Origin: Deltaproteobacteria bacterium UBA7527
GTDB lineage: Bacteria > Desulfobacterota > Syntrophorhabdia > Syntrophorhabdales > Syntrophorhabdaceae
Length of the DNA stretch: 40,935 nucleotides
Direction of reading: 5' to 3'
Assembly (NCBI GenBank): GCA_002478225.1
Contig: DLMV01000019.1
Location: forward strand, 20,971-61,905
Both the position numbers and the translations under genes were made by a program. The notes under the pieces were generated by a model. That model was given only the letters and a program-made list of their open reading frames with translations. It searched no databases and was not told the origin of the DNA. Below are positions 1 through 9,171 of the stretch, one piece after another; the first letter of the stretch is position 1, and each line of letters starts with the position of its first letter.

Positions 1-51
1 GGCTTGCGTCGCCCCCTCCAGCATGAGGTATTTTGAGCGAGGGGTCTATTT

Positions 52-891
52 ATGAAGACAGGCGTATTCTTTCACCCGGAGTTCCGGAATAAGGACTGGC
101 CCATCATCGGAGATAAGTTCCGCAATTTTCCAATGGTCATGGAGCGGGACCTGTCGCTCCCCGGAGTGGCGCTCTTCGAATCAGAGCCGGCAGAAGAAGA
201 GGTATTGCTTTTGACCCATACCGTTCATTATCTTGCCGACGCAAGGAGGAGCTGGTATTACAATGGCGCAAGGCTTGCCGTTGGCGGATGCGTCAGGGCA
301 GGCGAGATGGTCGCAAAAGGCGAGCTGGAAAATGCGCTGGTTTTCGCTGTCGGCGCAGGCCATCATTCAGGGAGGGAAACAGGATGGGGAGGGACGTACC
401 TTTCCTGCACAGGACCTGCCATTGCGAATATCAGGAGAAGAACAGGCATGAAGCGGTTCGCCATTATTGACACGGACTGTCACCACGGGGACGGCACGCG
501 GTCTATCTTTGAGGACGATCACGATGTGCTTCATGTCTGCTTTTGCAGCTACAGCAACGTGACCGGGAGCGGAACGAACGTGGACGTTGATGTGTGGGGA
601 CGCACCACAGATGCGGAGTATATGCGCGCGGTCAGATCTGAATTTATTGAGAGGGCAAAGGGATTCAAGCCTGAGATCATCTTCCACAACCTCGGCCACG
701 ATACGGCGCAGGGTGATTACGGCGATATTGGGCTGACGATGGATTTTTTCCCTCAGCTCGCGCAGGCAATAAAAGATGCCGCAGAGGAGATATGCGGCGG
801 CAGGTACATCATCATCACCCACGGCGGGTGTCGCGCAGATGTGGCAGAGCATATCTTTCCCAGGATCGTAGAGATCCTGGCAACGGATTAA
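52..891 (+). CDS. Histone deacetylase-fold (acetylpolyamine/acetoin-type) hydrolase
   Basis: A 279-residue protein of the zinc-dependent histone deacetylase/AcuC/acetylpolyamine amidohydrolase superfamily, which removes acyl groups from amines. The family HH dyad is at H104-H105 (GAGHHSG). The zinc-binding stretch IDTDCHHGDGT gives D142 and H144, and the third ligand is D217 in NLGHDTAQGD, aligning with LGxDTxxGD of characterised members. The family's catalytic Tyr in a GGGYN motif near the C-terminus is not obvious: the equivalent place reads HGGCRAD (258-263), so activity may be altered. The protein is somewhat shorter than usual (about 300-375). The ATG follows GAGGGG nine bases upstream. 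It has no signal peptide, so it is probably cytoplasmic. The natural substrate cannot be told from the sequence; the fold assignment is firm. Confidence 0.85.
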   Translation: MKTGVFFHPEFRNKDWPIIGDKFRNFPMVMERDLSLPGVALFESEPAEEEVLLLTHTVHYLADARRSWYYNGARLAVGGCVRAGEMVAKGELENALVFAVGAGHHSGRETGWGGTYLSCTGPAIANIRRRTGMKRFAIIDTDCHHGDGTRSIFEDDHDVLHVCFCSYSNVTGSGTNVDVDVWGRTTDAEYMRAVRSEFIERAKGFKPEIIFHNLGHDTAQGDYGDIGLTMDFFPQLAQAIKDAAEEICGGRYIIITHGGCRADVAEHIFPRIVEILATD

Positions 892-993
892 AAATTAGCG
901 GAAATCCTCCTCTTGCCCGGCAGCCACCTGGAATAAATACTCGTTGCATCGTCGTATTCCTTATGGTAAAAACGTGAAGAAGGATCAACCGGA

Positions 994-1488
994 ATGAATG
1001 CAATGGGAAGACCCGGCATCACAAGGACAAAGATCGTATTCTGTGCCCTTCTCGCTATGGCCTCAGTGTGCTCTGCGATCGATGTCTCCAATGCCTTTCA
1101 GCAGAAGGATCTGGACAAGCTCTTGACGACAAGACAATGTGAGTGGTGCGACCTGCGTAGGGCCGATCTCTCGGGATCAAAGCTCTCAGGAGCCCGGCTT
1201 GGAGGGGCGGCGCTCTCAAATGCAAACCTTTCCAACGCCGACCTCTCAGGCGCCAACATGCGCAGCACATATATGTACGGTGCCAATCTTACGGGCGCCA
1301 ACCTGAGCAGAGCCAAACTGGACAAGGCCAACCTGAGGGAGGCAGAACTATCAGGCGTCAACCTGTTGGATGCCAGCCTTTCAGAGACCATGTGGAGAAA
1401 CAGATCAAGGTGTCTGGAAGGCTCAGTGGGGGAATGTAAGGGTGATCCTTCCCGTCAAGGAACGTCTGAAAAGGGGATTGGATTCTAA
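994..1488 (+). CDS. Secreted pentapeptide-repeat protein
   Basis: A 164-residue protein with an N-terminal hydrophobic signal-like segment (about residues 9-29, ending near CSAID), then a Cys pair CEWC, then about 18 consecutive A(D/N)LxX pentapeptides (roughly residues 52-135) such as ADLSG, ANLSN and ANLTG. These repeats fold as a right-handed quadrilateral beta helix. The C-terminal tail contains two more Cys. The CxxC just before the repeats resembles exported pentapeptide proteins that start from a WCDLRxADL motif. The function is unknown; pentapeptide proteins are often binding scaffolds. AAGGA lies about 12 bases before the ATG. It stands alone, in the same direction as its neighbours. 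Confidence 0.8.
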   Translation: MNAMGRPGITRTKIVFCALLAMASVCSAIDVSNAFQQKDLDKLLTTRQCEWCDLRRADLSGSKLSGARLGGAALSNANLSNADLSGANMRSTYMYGANLTGANLSRAKLDKANLREAELSGVNLLDASLSETMWRNRSRCLEGSVGECKGDPSRQGTSEKGIGF

Positions 1489-1555
1489 GCTATAGGCGAC
1501 CACGCGTCTGCGTGCTGAACCAACAACTCTGCGGAACGTATAAGGAGGCAAAGAC

Positions 1556-1999
1556 ATGAAATACCAGGTCGGTGAAGTGGGCAGGGTTGTCGTGGCGCAG
1601 CTTGACGATGACGACGCAATACTCGAATGCCTCGCCGGTATTGTTAAAAAGGAGAAGATAAAGGCAGGCATCTTCTACCTTCTTGGCGGTATAAAGGAAG
1701 CAAAGATCGTCGTAGGGCCGGTCCAGGATGTGATGCCGCCGACGCCAACGTGGCGGGAGCTCGTGGAAAGCCATGAGACGCTGGGGATAGGTACGATATT
1801 CTGGCACAAGGACGAACCGAAGCTGCATTTTCATGGCGCCTACGGGAAGCGGGATACGGTGAAGGCAGGCTGCCTCAGGGAAGAGGCGAAGACGTTCCTC
1901 ATCATGGAAGCGGTCATTGTTGAGATAAAGGGGATCAAGGCTGTGCGCGACCTCGACCCGCTGTCCAACATGGTGCTGCTTAGATTATTGGGGAATTAG
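1556..1999 (+). CDS. PPC/DUF296-domain protein
   Basis: A 147-residue single-domain protein of the PPC (plant and prokaryote conserved, DUF296) family. Typical family features are an N-terminal beta strand with a DDDAI stretch, GIFYLLGGIKEAKI in the middle, and the His-containing LHFHGAYG at about residues 96-103. That motif contributes the metal site of the trimeric bacterial homologues. In plants the domain sits in AT-hook DNA-binding proteins; the bacterial stand-alone versions have no settled role. The ATG has a very good ribosome binding site (AAGGAGG, eight bases upstream). It is not obviously in an operon with the pentapeptide gene (67-base gap). Confidence 0.8.
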   Translation: MKYQVGEVGRVVVAQLDDDDAILECLAGIVKKEKIKAGIFYLLGGIKEAKIVVGPVQDVMPPTPTWRELVESHETLGIGTIFWHKDEPKLHFHGAYGKRDTVKAGCLREEAKTFLIMEAVIVEIKGIKAVRDLDPLSNMVLLRLLGN

Positions 2000-2023
2000 T
2001 TCTTAGAGCGGGGATAGCAGATC

Positions 2024-2422
2024 ATGCTGCTCTTATATGTTCATGCCTGGTTTATGTGTACCGGTTCTTTGCTCATCTTGATGGGTTTTGCCGTCGTTCG
2101 ATTTATGAAGAGAAAAACCTGGTGGCTCAAATTTCACAAACTACTGGCAATACCGGGTGCATCATGCGCCGTATTGGGATTCTGCGCCGTGGTTCTGGAT
2201 ATTGCTCTGGCGGGAGGGCAGCACCTTAGAACACCTCATAGTCATATCGGGATCGCCGCCGTCATCCTTCTTATTGCAGTGCCTGTCCTCGGGTTCATGC
2301 AGTTCAGGTTCATACAGCACGTCAGGGCCATCAAGGGACTGCACATCTGGTCAGGGAGGACCGCCCTCATACTCATGCTTGCCAATATCCTGATCGGGCT
2401 ATCGATGATCGGGATGCTGTAG
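2024..2422 (+). CDS. Small four-helix membrane protein, cytochrome b561-like
   Basis: A 132-residue protein with four predicted membrane helices (about residues 3-25, 40-62, 74-95 and 108-131). Histidines sit at H7, H38, H72/H74 and H107, close to helix ends. This is the pattern of cytochrome b561-type diheme membrane proteins (one His per helix, paired across the membrane). Heme binding is inferred from that pattern only. It starts 24 bases after the PPC gene, with a weak ribosome binding site, so it may be co-transcribed with it. A possible role is transmembrane electron transfer; other small DUF membrane families with conserved His are not excluded. Confidence 0.6.
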   Translation: MLLLYVHAWFMCTGSLLILMGFAVVRFMKRKTWWLKFHKLLAIPGASCAVLGFCAVVLDIALAGGQHLRTPHSHIGIAAVILLIAVPVLGFMQFRFIQHVRAIKGLHIWSGRTALILMLANILIGLSMIGML

Positions 2423-2562
2423 GGCCTCATCTTCATTTTGCCATATTCCACCTTACCCCAGATAGGCAATACCATGAAAATCTTGACAATAAGCCCGCTC
2501 TCTTTTATTATGTGATGTACTTTCACCGTCAACAAAACCTAAGAATCTTGATAAACAGGGTA

Positions 2563-3864
2563 ATGATGGGACGGATACAATATTACATACGTTTTATTAT
2601 TATTATATGTCTCACCACTTTTTCTTTTGCCCTTGCCGAAGAACCGGCTATCAAAAAAGGCGAATCGTTAGACCTGGCGCGCTGCATCGAGATCGCGCTT
2701 GCACAGCATCCATCGATCATGAGCTCCCGTTATACGGTCCGCGCAAAAGAGTCGCAGCTCGAACAGGCAAAAGCGCCCTACTATCCGAAAGTAGACACCC
2801 AGGCAAGCTTCAACAGATATTTTGTTGAGAAGAACACCCTTGATCCCTATTTCCCCGTAGGATTGCACAACGAGAATATAGGGAGTGCAAGCCTGTCGCA
2901 GACGATCTATGATTTTGGCAAAACCCCGATGGACGTGAAGACCAGGTCCTTCGATGTTGAGTCATCCCGCTTTGAACTGGAAGATGTGATGACGACCATT
3001 ATCAGCAACCTGAAAACGTCCTATTACGGGGTCCTGAAGGCAAAGCGTTCGAGAGACGTTAACCTGGAAATTGTGGGGCAATACAGGCAGCACCTCGGCC
3101 AGGCAAAAGTGCTTTTCGAGGCAGGAAAAAAACCGAAGTATGATGTCACAAAGGCTGAACTGGACCTGAGCAATGCCCAGCTTGACCTCATTACCTCAGA
3201 GAATGACCTGAAGGTCGCCTGGGTTAAGCTCTATAATGCGATGGGTGTGAATGTAACAGACCAATTTACCATAAACGACAGCCTTTTTTTCGAAGAGTAT
3301 GCCATAACCCTTGAGAATGCGCTGGACAGGGCATATCAGAACAGGCCCGACCTTCGATCTCTCATCGCGCAAAAAAGCTCTGCGGAGGCATCTGTTGACC
3401 GTGCGAAAAGAGATTTTTTTCCAACCATATCCGGCAATGCGCGGTACAATTTCCAGGGCAGCCAGTATCCCCTTGGCCAGGTATGGAACGCAGGCGTGTC
3501 GATGAACATGAATATCTTCGAAGGAATGTTGACAAAGAACAAGATCGAGGAATCGATCGCAAAGACAAGATCGGTGGCAGCGCAGATCGAGGCGAAGAGG
3601 CTTGACATCTTCCTTGATGTGAAGCAATCCTATCTGAACCTCCTCAAGGCAAAGGAAACCATCTCGAACACGGAGGTGCAGATAAGGCAGGCAACAGAAA
3701 ATCTTGAGCTTGCCAATTTGCGGTATTCGGCAGGACTGGCCGACCCTCTTGAGGTTACCGATGCTACCGTTGGTTACAGCAAGGCAAAACTTGCCAACAT
3801 AAGCGCGCTCTATGATTACAAAACCGCCCAGGCTAATATAGAAAGGGCTATGGGGAACAAATAA
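2563..3864 (+). CDS. TolC-family outer membrane efflux protein
   Basis: Outer-membrane channel of a tripartite efflux pump. From the chosen start it has 433 residues. A signal peptide (hydrophobic stretch IRFIIIICLTTFSFALA, then EEPA) is followed by the usual tandem OEP repeat: LDLARCIEIALAQHPSI, YDFGKT, a long helical region, then a second repeat with ALDRAYQNRPDL and the terminal LRYSAGLADPLEVTDA motif typical of TolC proteins. The reading frame is open from 2512, but that start has no ribosome binding site and adds 17 residues before the signal peptide; the ATG at 2563 (or 2566) behind ACAGGG is preferred. The stop overlaps the next gene by one base (TAATG), so translation is coupled. It exports the pump substrate across the outer membrane. 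Confidence 0.9.
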   Translation: MMGRIQYYIRFIIIICLTTFSFALAEEPAIKKGESLDLARCIEIALAQHPSIMSSRYTVRAKESQLEQAKAPYYPKVDTQASFNRYFVEKNTLDPYFPVGLHNENIGSASLSQTIYDFGKTPMDVKTRSFDVESSRFELEDVMTTIISNLKTSYYGVLKAKRSRDVNLEIVGQYRQHLGQAKVLFEAGKKPKYDVTKAELDLSNAQLDLITSENDLKVAWVKLYNAMGVNVTDQFTINDSLFFEEYAITLENALDRAYQNRPDLRSLIAQKSSAEASVDRAKRDFFPTISGNARYNFQGSQYPLGQVWNAGVSMNMNIFEGMLTKNKIEESIAKTRSVAAQIEAKRLDIFLDVKQSYLNLLKAKETISNTEVQIRQATENLELANLRYSAGLADPLEVTDATVGYSKAKLANISALYDYKTAQANIERAMGNK

Positions 3865-5048
3865 TGAAGCGTCGAAAGACCATTATTATCATTTGCATAA
3901 TTGTTGTAGTCGCAGTGGCCTATGGCTACCTGTCCAAGAAGAAACAGCCGTTGCCAGTGCACCACAGTGTGCCTGTGCTGGCCGGGAAGGCCGTGCAAAA
4001 GACCATGCCCGTCATCATCGAGGCGATCGGGACGGTCGAGGCGTATAATTCGGTTACGATATATGCGCGGGTCGTAGGGCAGCTTCTCAGGATCCATTTC
4101 AACGAAGGGCAGGATGTCAAGAAGGGTCAGCCCCTGTTCACGATCGATCCTGCACCTTTCCAGGAAAAACTGAGAATGTCTGAGGCAAAGCTCGCCCAGG
4201 ATATGGCACAGCTTAAATATAATGAGGATGAGGCAAAGCGCTATGCCTTTCTCCTTGAAAAGGGCGCTGTTGCGACCTCCGACTATGAGAACAAACAGAC
4301 CCTTGCCCTGACGCAGCAGGCAACGGTGAGGGCGAGCAAGGCCGATGTCGATACAGCGCGCCTTAACCTTGAATACTGCTACATACGTTCTCCTCTCGAC
4401 GGGAGGACGGGGGCGCATCTTGTCAATGAAGGGGCAATGATCAAGGAGAATGACACAAAGCTCGTTGTAGTAAATCAGATCCCGCCGATCAATGTAAGAT
4501 TTTCTATTCCGGAAAAGCAGCTTCCCGAGGTCAGAAGGTATGTGACATCCGGGGCAATGAAAGTAAAGGTGAGCCCTCAGGGCATCCAAGAAGCCCCTGT
4601 CGAGGGGAAATTGACGTTCATAGACAATACGGTAGACAAAACTACCGGCATGATCCTCCTCAAAGCTGAATTCAAAAACAGCGATAAACTTCTCTGGCCC
4701 GGGCAGTTCGTCAGTGTGGTCCTCAATCTCACGGAGGAGCAGAACGCAGTTGTCGTCCCCGCAAAGGCCGTACAGATAGGGCAGAAGGGGCATTTTGTCT
4801 TCGTTGTAAAACCCGATAAGAAGGCTGAGCTGAGGAATGTTGCCGTTTCAAGGACGATCGGCGAGGAGACCGTTCTATCGAAAGGGGTCAATGCAGGAGA
4901 AACGGTTGTGACCGATGGTCACCTGAAACTGAAAGATGGTTTCCCTGTTGAGATACGGGAATCGCTGACATCGGGGAGCACAGGGACACCAACGAAACCG
5001 GCAAGCGGCGGTGAACAGACAAAAAGCGCCCCGGGTAATAAAAAGTGA
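3864..5048 (+). CDS. RND efflux periplasmic adaptor (membrane fusion protein)
   Basis: A 394-residue HlyD/AcrA-type adaptor. An N-terminal membrane anchor (about residues 6-22) is followed by a lipoyl half-motif (ARVVGQLLRIHFNEGQDVKK), an alpha-helical hairpin with the RSPLDGRTG transition, a beta-barrel domain and a membrane-proximal domain. The tail is low-complexity and Ser/Gly/Thr/Lys-rich. It links the permease at 5045-8152 to the TolC-like channel encoded upstream. It overlaps the upstream stop by one base and shares GTGA with the downstream start, so the three genes form one translation-coupled operon. Substrate is unknown. Confidence 0.92.
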   Translation: MKRRKTIIIICIIVVVAVAYGYLSKKKQPLPVHHSVPVLAGKAVQKTMPVIIEAIGTVEAYNSVTIYARVVGQLLRIHFNEGQDVKKGQPLFTIDPAPFQEKLRMSEAKLAQDMAQLKYNEDEAKRYAFLLEKGAVATSDYENKQTLALTQQATVRASKADVDTARLNLEYCYIRSPLDGRTGAHLVNEGAMIKENDTKLVVVNQIPPINVRFSIPEKQLPEVRRYVTSGAMKVKVSPQGIQEAPVEGKLTFIDNTVDKTTGMILLKAEFKNSDKLLWPGQFVSVVLNLTEEQNAVVVPAKAVQIGQKGHFVFVVKPDKKAELRNVAVSRTIGEETVLSKGVNAGETVVTDGHLKLKDGFPVEIRESLTSGSTGTPTKPASGGEQTKSAPGNKK

Positions 5049-8000
5049 ACATCTCGGCGTTATGGATAAAAAGACCGGTCATGACCATCCTGGTCATGTT
5101 CGGCATCCTTTTCTTCGGCATCGCAAGCTACCAGGGCCTGCCTATCAACAACCTTCCTGCCGTTGATTTTCCGACCATCCAGGTTACGGCATCCCTGCCG
5201 GGGGCAAGCCCGGAGACGATGGCGTCGAACGTGGCCAAACCACTGGAAAAGCATTTCTCAACGATCCAGGGCCTCCAGTCGATGTCTTCAACGAGCTATA
5301 CAGGCTCCACAACGGTCATCCTTCAGTTCTCTCTTGAACGGAATATCGATGCCTGCGCGCAGGATGTAAATTCAAAGCTCGCAGCGGCCCAGGGAGACCT
5401 GCCGGGCAACATGCCCAGCCCCCCTATATACGATAAGGTGAACCCGTCGGATCAGCCTATCATGTATTTTGCCCTTACTTCCGAGTCCATGCCGCTTATT
5501 GAGCTCAACGATTACGCAGAGAATTATCTTGCCCAGAACTTCACCATGGTCAACGGCGTCTCTCAGGTCATTGTATATGGACAGAAATTCGCAGCCCGCA
5601 TCCAGGTAAACCCGAAGCTCCTTGCCAACATGGGCATAGGCATCGACGATGTCTCAAGCGCGATCCAGAAGGCAAACGTCAATCTCCCCGGGGGAACGCT
5701 CGACGGTCCGTACCAGGCCTTTACGATCGACTCGAACGGCCAGTTGATGGTCGGTGAGGCATACAGGGAGGTCATTGTTGCCTATCAGGACAGCAAACCA
5801 GTAAAGATCAAGGATATCGGCGACGCCATCAGCGGGATACAGAACGACAAACAGACCGCTGCCTGGTACATCTCAAAAGACAAGAAGCAGAGAGCGATCG
5901 TACTTGCCATCAAGAAACAGCCCGGATCAAATACGGTAAAGGTGGCGGACGGGATCAAACAATTGGTCCCCAGGCTGAAGACGATGCTGCCGGAGTCTGT
6001 TGAGTGGCATCTTCTTTACGACGCGTCCGATTACATAAAGGAATCGATAGATGATGTTGAGTTTACCCTGGTCCTGACGATCTTTATCGTCCTTATCATT
6101 GTGTTCCTTTTTCTCCGTTCCTTCAGATCGACCATTATACCGAACGTCGCTGTTCCTTTATCGATCATCGGCACCTTTGCAGTGATGAGCGTACAGGGCT
6201 TCAGCCTTAACAACCTTTCCATGATGGCCCTCGTACTCTGCGTGGGACTTGTCGTTGATGACGCCATCGTTGTTCTTGAGAACATTGTGCGGCGGATGGA
6301 AATGGGTGAAAGCGCCATGGATGCGTCGTATAAGGGTTCGCAAGAGATAGGCTTCACGATCATGTCCATGACCCTTTCTCTCGTGGTCGTCTTTATACCG
6401 ATCCTTTTCATGCCCGGCATTGTCGGCAAGCTCTTTCACGAGTTCGCGGTCTGTATTGCCGCGGCCATACTCCTGTCCGGTTTTATATCCCTGACGCTTA
6501 CCCCGATGATGTGCAGCCGGATACTCAAGAATATCGAAGAAAAGAAAGAGGGCAGGTTCTACAACACCACAGAACATATCTTCGAGGGTATGATCAGGTT
6601 CTACGGCCGCACCCTCCGTTTGGTGCTGGAACACCGCAGGCTGGCGCTCGCTGCTACGGTCATCGTCGTCGTTATCTCTGCATTTCTCTTCATGAGGATA
6701 CCAAAGGGATTCCTGCCAAGCCAGGATCAGAACTTCATGATGGTGTGGATGCAGGCCGCCGACAAGATCTCTTATGACGATATGGTCCGGCACCAGGAGG
6801 CGGCCAATGAGATCTTGTCGCAGGAAAAGGATATAAAGGACTTTGTATCCGTTGCGAGCATGAACACCTATAACAGCGGCATTGTATTTGCCATGCTGAA
6901 GAACCTGAAGGACCGCAAAAGGTCTGTCAATGAGATCGTCAGCGATCTGAGGCCGATGCTGAACAGCATCCCCGGCCTTATCGCGTTCCCGCAGAACCCG
7001 CCCCCGATCCAGATAGGCGCCGGCAGCGCCCTTGCCGAATACCAGTTCACGTTACAGAGCTCGGATCTCAACGAGCTTTACAAGTATGCAATGATCTTTG
7101 AGGAGAAGATGCGGGCGGTCCCCGGCCTGGTCGATGTCAACTCCGATGTGAAATTGAACAATCCTAAACTGTATATCAACGTCGACAGGGACAAGGCGTC
7201 GGCGCTGGGGTTGAGCCTTGAACAGATCCAGAATACCTTCTTCTCAGCCTATGCCTCACGGAAGATCTCCACGATCTACGGCGCGCTCAACCAGTACTAC
7301 GTGATACTCGAGGTGCAGCCCAGGTTCAAGGAAGACCCGAGCGCCCTTTCCTATCTTTACGTAAAATCGAATCAAGGGAAGCAGGTCCCCCTGGGAACCG
7401 TCGCGCATATCGTCGAGACCCTGGGGCCGCTGAACGTGAACCATACCGGTCAGCTCAATTCCGCTACCGTTGCATTCAACCTTAAGCCCGGACACTCGAT
7501 AGGGGAGGCCGTTGACGCGACAAAAAAGATAGCAAGGGATGTGAGCCTGCCGCAGTCGATCGTGACAGGATTCCAGGGATCCGCGCAGGAATTCGAGAAA
7601 TCCTTCGCGAGCATGGGTTTCTTGCTTTTTGTGACGGTCCTCGTTATTTACATGGTCCTCGGCATTCTCTATGAGAGCTTCATCCATCCTATCACGATCC
7701 TGACCGCTCTTCCGCTGGCGGCATGCGGAGCCCTGATGACCTTGTGGATCTTCGGGATGGAGCTTGATATGTATGGCATGGTGGGCATGATCATGCTCAT
7801 CGGGATCGCGAAGAAGAACGGCATCATGATGGTTGATTTTGCGCTGGAGGCGGAAAGGACGGAAGGGCTGGACTCGGTAGGATCGATCCATAAGGCATGC
7901 ATGACCCGCTTCAGGCCTATTATGATGACGACGATGGCGGCGCTCTTTGGAACGCTGCCCATTGCGCTCGGCATCGGAGCAGGGGGTGATGCCCGTCAGC

Positions 8001-8152
8001 CCATGGGCTTGGCGGTGGTCGGCGGCCTTTTTCTCTCCCAGCTCATGACGCTCTATATAACACCTGTCTTCTATGTCTATTTCGATGAGCTGAACAGGTG
8101 GCTCGGACGGAGAAGATCGAAGGGTAAAGACGATGAAATCCGTAAGTCGTAA
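5045..8152 (+). CDS. RND-family efflux permease (HAE1 type)
   Basis: A 1035-residue inner-membrane proton-driven pump of the AcrB/MexB/MdtBC class. The first helix IKRPVMTILVMFGILFFG, two large periplasmic loops and the second helix cluster are all present. The proton-relay acidic pair is D405-D406 in GLVVDDAIVVLENI. The second half has GMVGMIMLIGIAKKNGIMMVDFA, and the usual GGDARQPMGLAVVGGL motif follows. The length is typical (1020-1050). It starts at GTG, sharing four bases with the adaptor stop. The last codons (Arg-Lys-Ser-stop) lie inside a heptanucleotide repeat array that continues downstream, so the C-terminal residues may be array-derived. Substrate is not predictable. Confidence 0.95.
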   Translation: MNISALWIKRPVMTILVMFGILFFGIASYQGLPINNLPAVDFPTIQVTASLPGASPETMASNVAKPLEKHFSTIQGLQSMSSTSYTGSTTVILQFSLERNIDACAQDVNSKLAAAQGDLPGNMPSPPIYDKVNPSDQPIMYFALTSESMPLIELNDYAENYLAQNFTMVNGVSQVIVYGQKFAARIQVNPKLLANMGIGIDDVSSAIQKANVNLPGGTLDGPYQAFTIDSNGQLMVGEAYREVIVAYQDSKPVKIKDIGDAISGIQNDKQTAAWYISKDKKQRAIVLAIKKQPGSNTVKVADGIKQLVPRLKTMLPESVEWHLLYDASDYIKESIDDVEFTLVLTIFIVLIIVFLFLRSFRSTIIPNVAVPLSIIGTFAVMSVQGFSLNNLSMMALVLCVGLVVDDAIVVLENIVRRMEMGESAMDASYKGSQEIGFTIMSMTLSLVVVFIPILFMPGIVGKLFHEFAVCIAAAILLSGFISLTLTPMMCSRILKNIEEKKEGRFYNTTEHIFEGMIRFYGRTLRLVLEHRRLALAATVIVVVISAFLFMRIPKGFLPSQDQNFMMVWMQAADKISYDDMVRHQEAANEILSQEKDIKDFVSVASMNTYNSGIVFAMLKNLKDRKRSVNEIVSDLRPMLNSIPGLIAFPQNPPPIQIGAGSALAEYQFTLQSSDLNELYKYAMIFEEKMRAVPGLVDVNSDVKLNNPKLYINVDRDKASALGLSLEQIQNTFFSAYASRKISTIYGALNQYYVILEVQPRFKEDPSALSYLYVKSNQGKQVPLGTVAHIVETLGPLNVNHTGQLNSATVAFNLKPGHSIGEAVDATKKIARDVSLPQSIVTGFQGSAQEFEKSFASMGFLLFVTVLVIYMVLGILYESFIHPITILTALPLAACGALMTLWIFGMELDMYGMVGMIMLIGIAKKNGIMMVDFALEAERTEGLDSVGSIHKACMTRFRPIMMTTMAALFGTLPIALGIGAGGDARQPMGLAVVGGLFLSQLMTLYITPVFYVYFDELNRWLGRRRSKGKDDEIRKS

Positions 8153-8175
8153 GGCGTGAGTCATAAGGAGTAAAA
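8141..8175 (+). repeat. Degenerate 7-nt tandem array, CGTRAGK family
   Basis: Five consecutive 7-base units without indels (CGTAAGT, CGTAAGG, CGTGAGT, CATAAGG, AGTAAAA). The array begins inside the last codons of the RND permease and supplies its TAA stop at 8150-8152. A short CGATATA doublet follows at about 8235. The rest of the 8153-8314 spacer holds only the ribosome binding site of the next gene. Confidence 0.85.
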
Positions 8176-8314
8176 ATCTGCTCATGGCTGATGGCAAAAA
8201 CGAACCGGGTTATTGCTGTTGCTATGAGCTGTCTTTCTCTCGATATACGATATACTGTGATCGGACCGATTCGCCGGTATGTTGATATAATATAACGAAT
8301 TAAAAGGAGCTGAC

Positions 8315-9040
8315 ATGCCAAGAGTGACTGACGGTGTATATTTCATACAGGGAATGGACGAGTTTATTCCTGATTCCCATATGTATCTTATCGGCAAGCC
8401 CGATTCCAACGATATCTCGATCGTCGATGTGGGCCTGACAGGGAAGGGCGCTTACAAGATAGAGTCCATAAAGAAACAAGGGGTCAGCCTTTCGTCGGTC
8501 AAAAGGATCATTATGACGCATACCCACCTTGATCACATCGGCTGCCTCGGCGAGATAAGAAAGCAGATCCCCCGCGCTGAGCTGTGGGTTCACAGGCTTG
8601 AGGCAGAGCCGCTGGAACAAGGTGACGACAGGCCTGTTTACGGAATGAATGAGTTCAAAGGGATGTGCCAGATGCAGTATGGACTCAAGAAAGATGCCTT
8701 TCAGTTTCCTGTTGAGCGTAAGCTGGAAGACAGGGATATCCTTGAGATCGGAGACATGGTATGGGAAGTGCTCCATATCCCCGGACATTCAATGGGCGGC
8801 ATTGCCCTCTACAATGAGGCTGCCAATATCCTGATACCGGGGGATGTGGTCTATGCTGACTATGCGATCGGCCGTTTCGACCTCTTTGGAGCGGACCCTG
8901 CTGCATTAAAGAGATCGCTTTATCGCCTTGCCGAGTTGAAGGTAGAGATCCTTTTGCCCGGCCATAACCAGATAGTTAAGGATCTGCCCGAGGATTACAT
9001 CAAGAAAACGGCCAGGATGTGGGAACCGTATCTGCGGTAA
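8315..9040 (+). CDS. Metallo-beta-lactamase-fold hydrolase
   Basis: A 241-residue MBL-fold hydrolase. The metal-binding motif THTHLDHIG gives H69, H71, D73 and H74. Further ligands are the His in IPGHSMGG, the Asp in IPGDVVYAD and the His in LPGHNQIV, so a dinuclear zinc or iron site is complete. The layout matches glyoxalase II-like and RNase Z-like hydrolases; it has no C-terminal flavodoxin or beta-CASP domain. The substrate is unknown. The ATG has AAAAGGAGC upstream. It has no signal peptide and is probably cytoplasmic. It stands alone, between two repeat arrays. Confidence 0.88.
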   Translation: MPRVTDGVYFIQGMDEFIPDSHMYLIGKPDSNDISIVDVGLTGKGAYKIESIKKQGVSLSSVKRIIMTHTHLDHIGCLGEIRKQIPRAELWVHRLEAEPLEQGDDRPVYGMNEFKGMCQMQYGLKKDAFQFPVERKLEDRDILEIGDMVWEVLHIPGHSMGGIALYNEAANILIPGDVVYADYAIGRFDLFGADPAALKRSLYRLAELKVEILLPGHNQIVKDLPEDYIKKTARMWEPYLR

Positions 9041-9048
9041 CCAGCAGC

Positions 9049-9083
9049 GTGAAAGGTGAAAAGTGAAATGTGAAAAGTAAAAT
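9049..9083 (+). repeat. Degenerate 7-nt tandem array, GTGAAAN family
   Basis: Five 7-base units in perfect register directly after the MBL-fold gene: GTGAAAG, GTGAAAA, GTGAAAT, GTGAAAA, GTAAAAT. It has the same period as the other arrays in this window but an unrelated unit sequence. Confidence 0.85.
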
Positions 9084-9131
9084 GCTTTAAACATTTCACA
9101 ATACACAGAAGGACCTTTATCATTTTTGCTG

Positions 9132-9161
9132 TTGACTATTCCGGTATTATGCAACGATAAT
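9132..9161 (+). promoter_or_regulatory. Sigma-70-type promoter for the binding-protein/phosphatase pair
   Basis: TTGACT (9132-9137), an 18-base spacer, and GATAAT (9156-9161, five of six consensus bases). Transcription would start near 9168, only a few bases before the ATG at 9172, so the message may be nearly leaderless; no ribosome binding site is visible before that ATG. Confidence 0.55.
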
Positions 9162-9171
9162 AGATATATCG

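Noticed and set aside
3816..4793. A 325-codon minus-strand frame across the efflux adaptor
   Set aside because: Antisense to a well-conserved adaptor with all family motifs.
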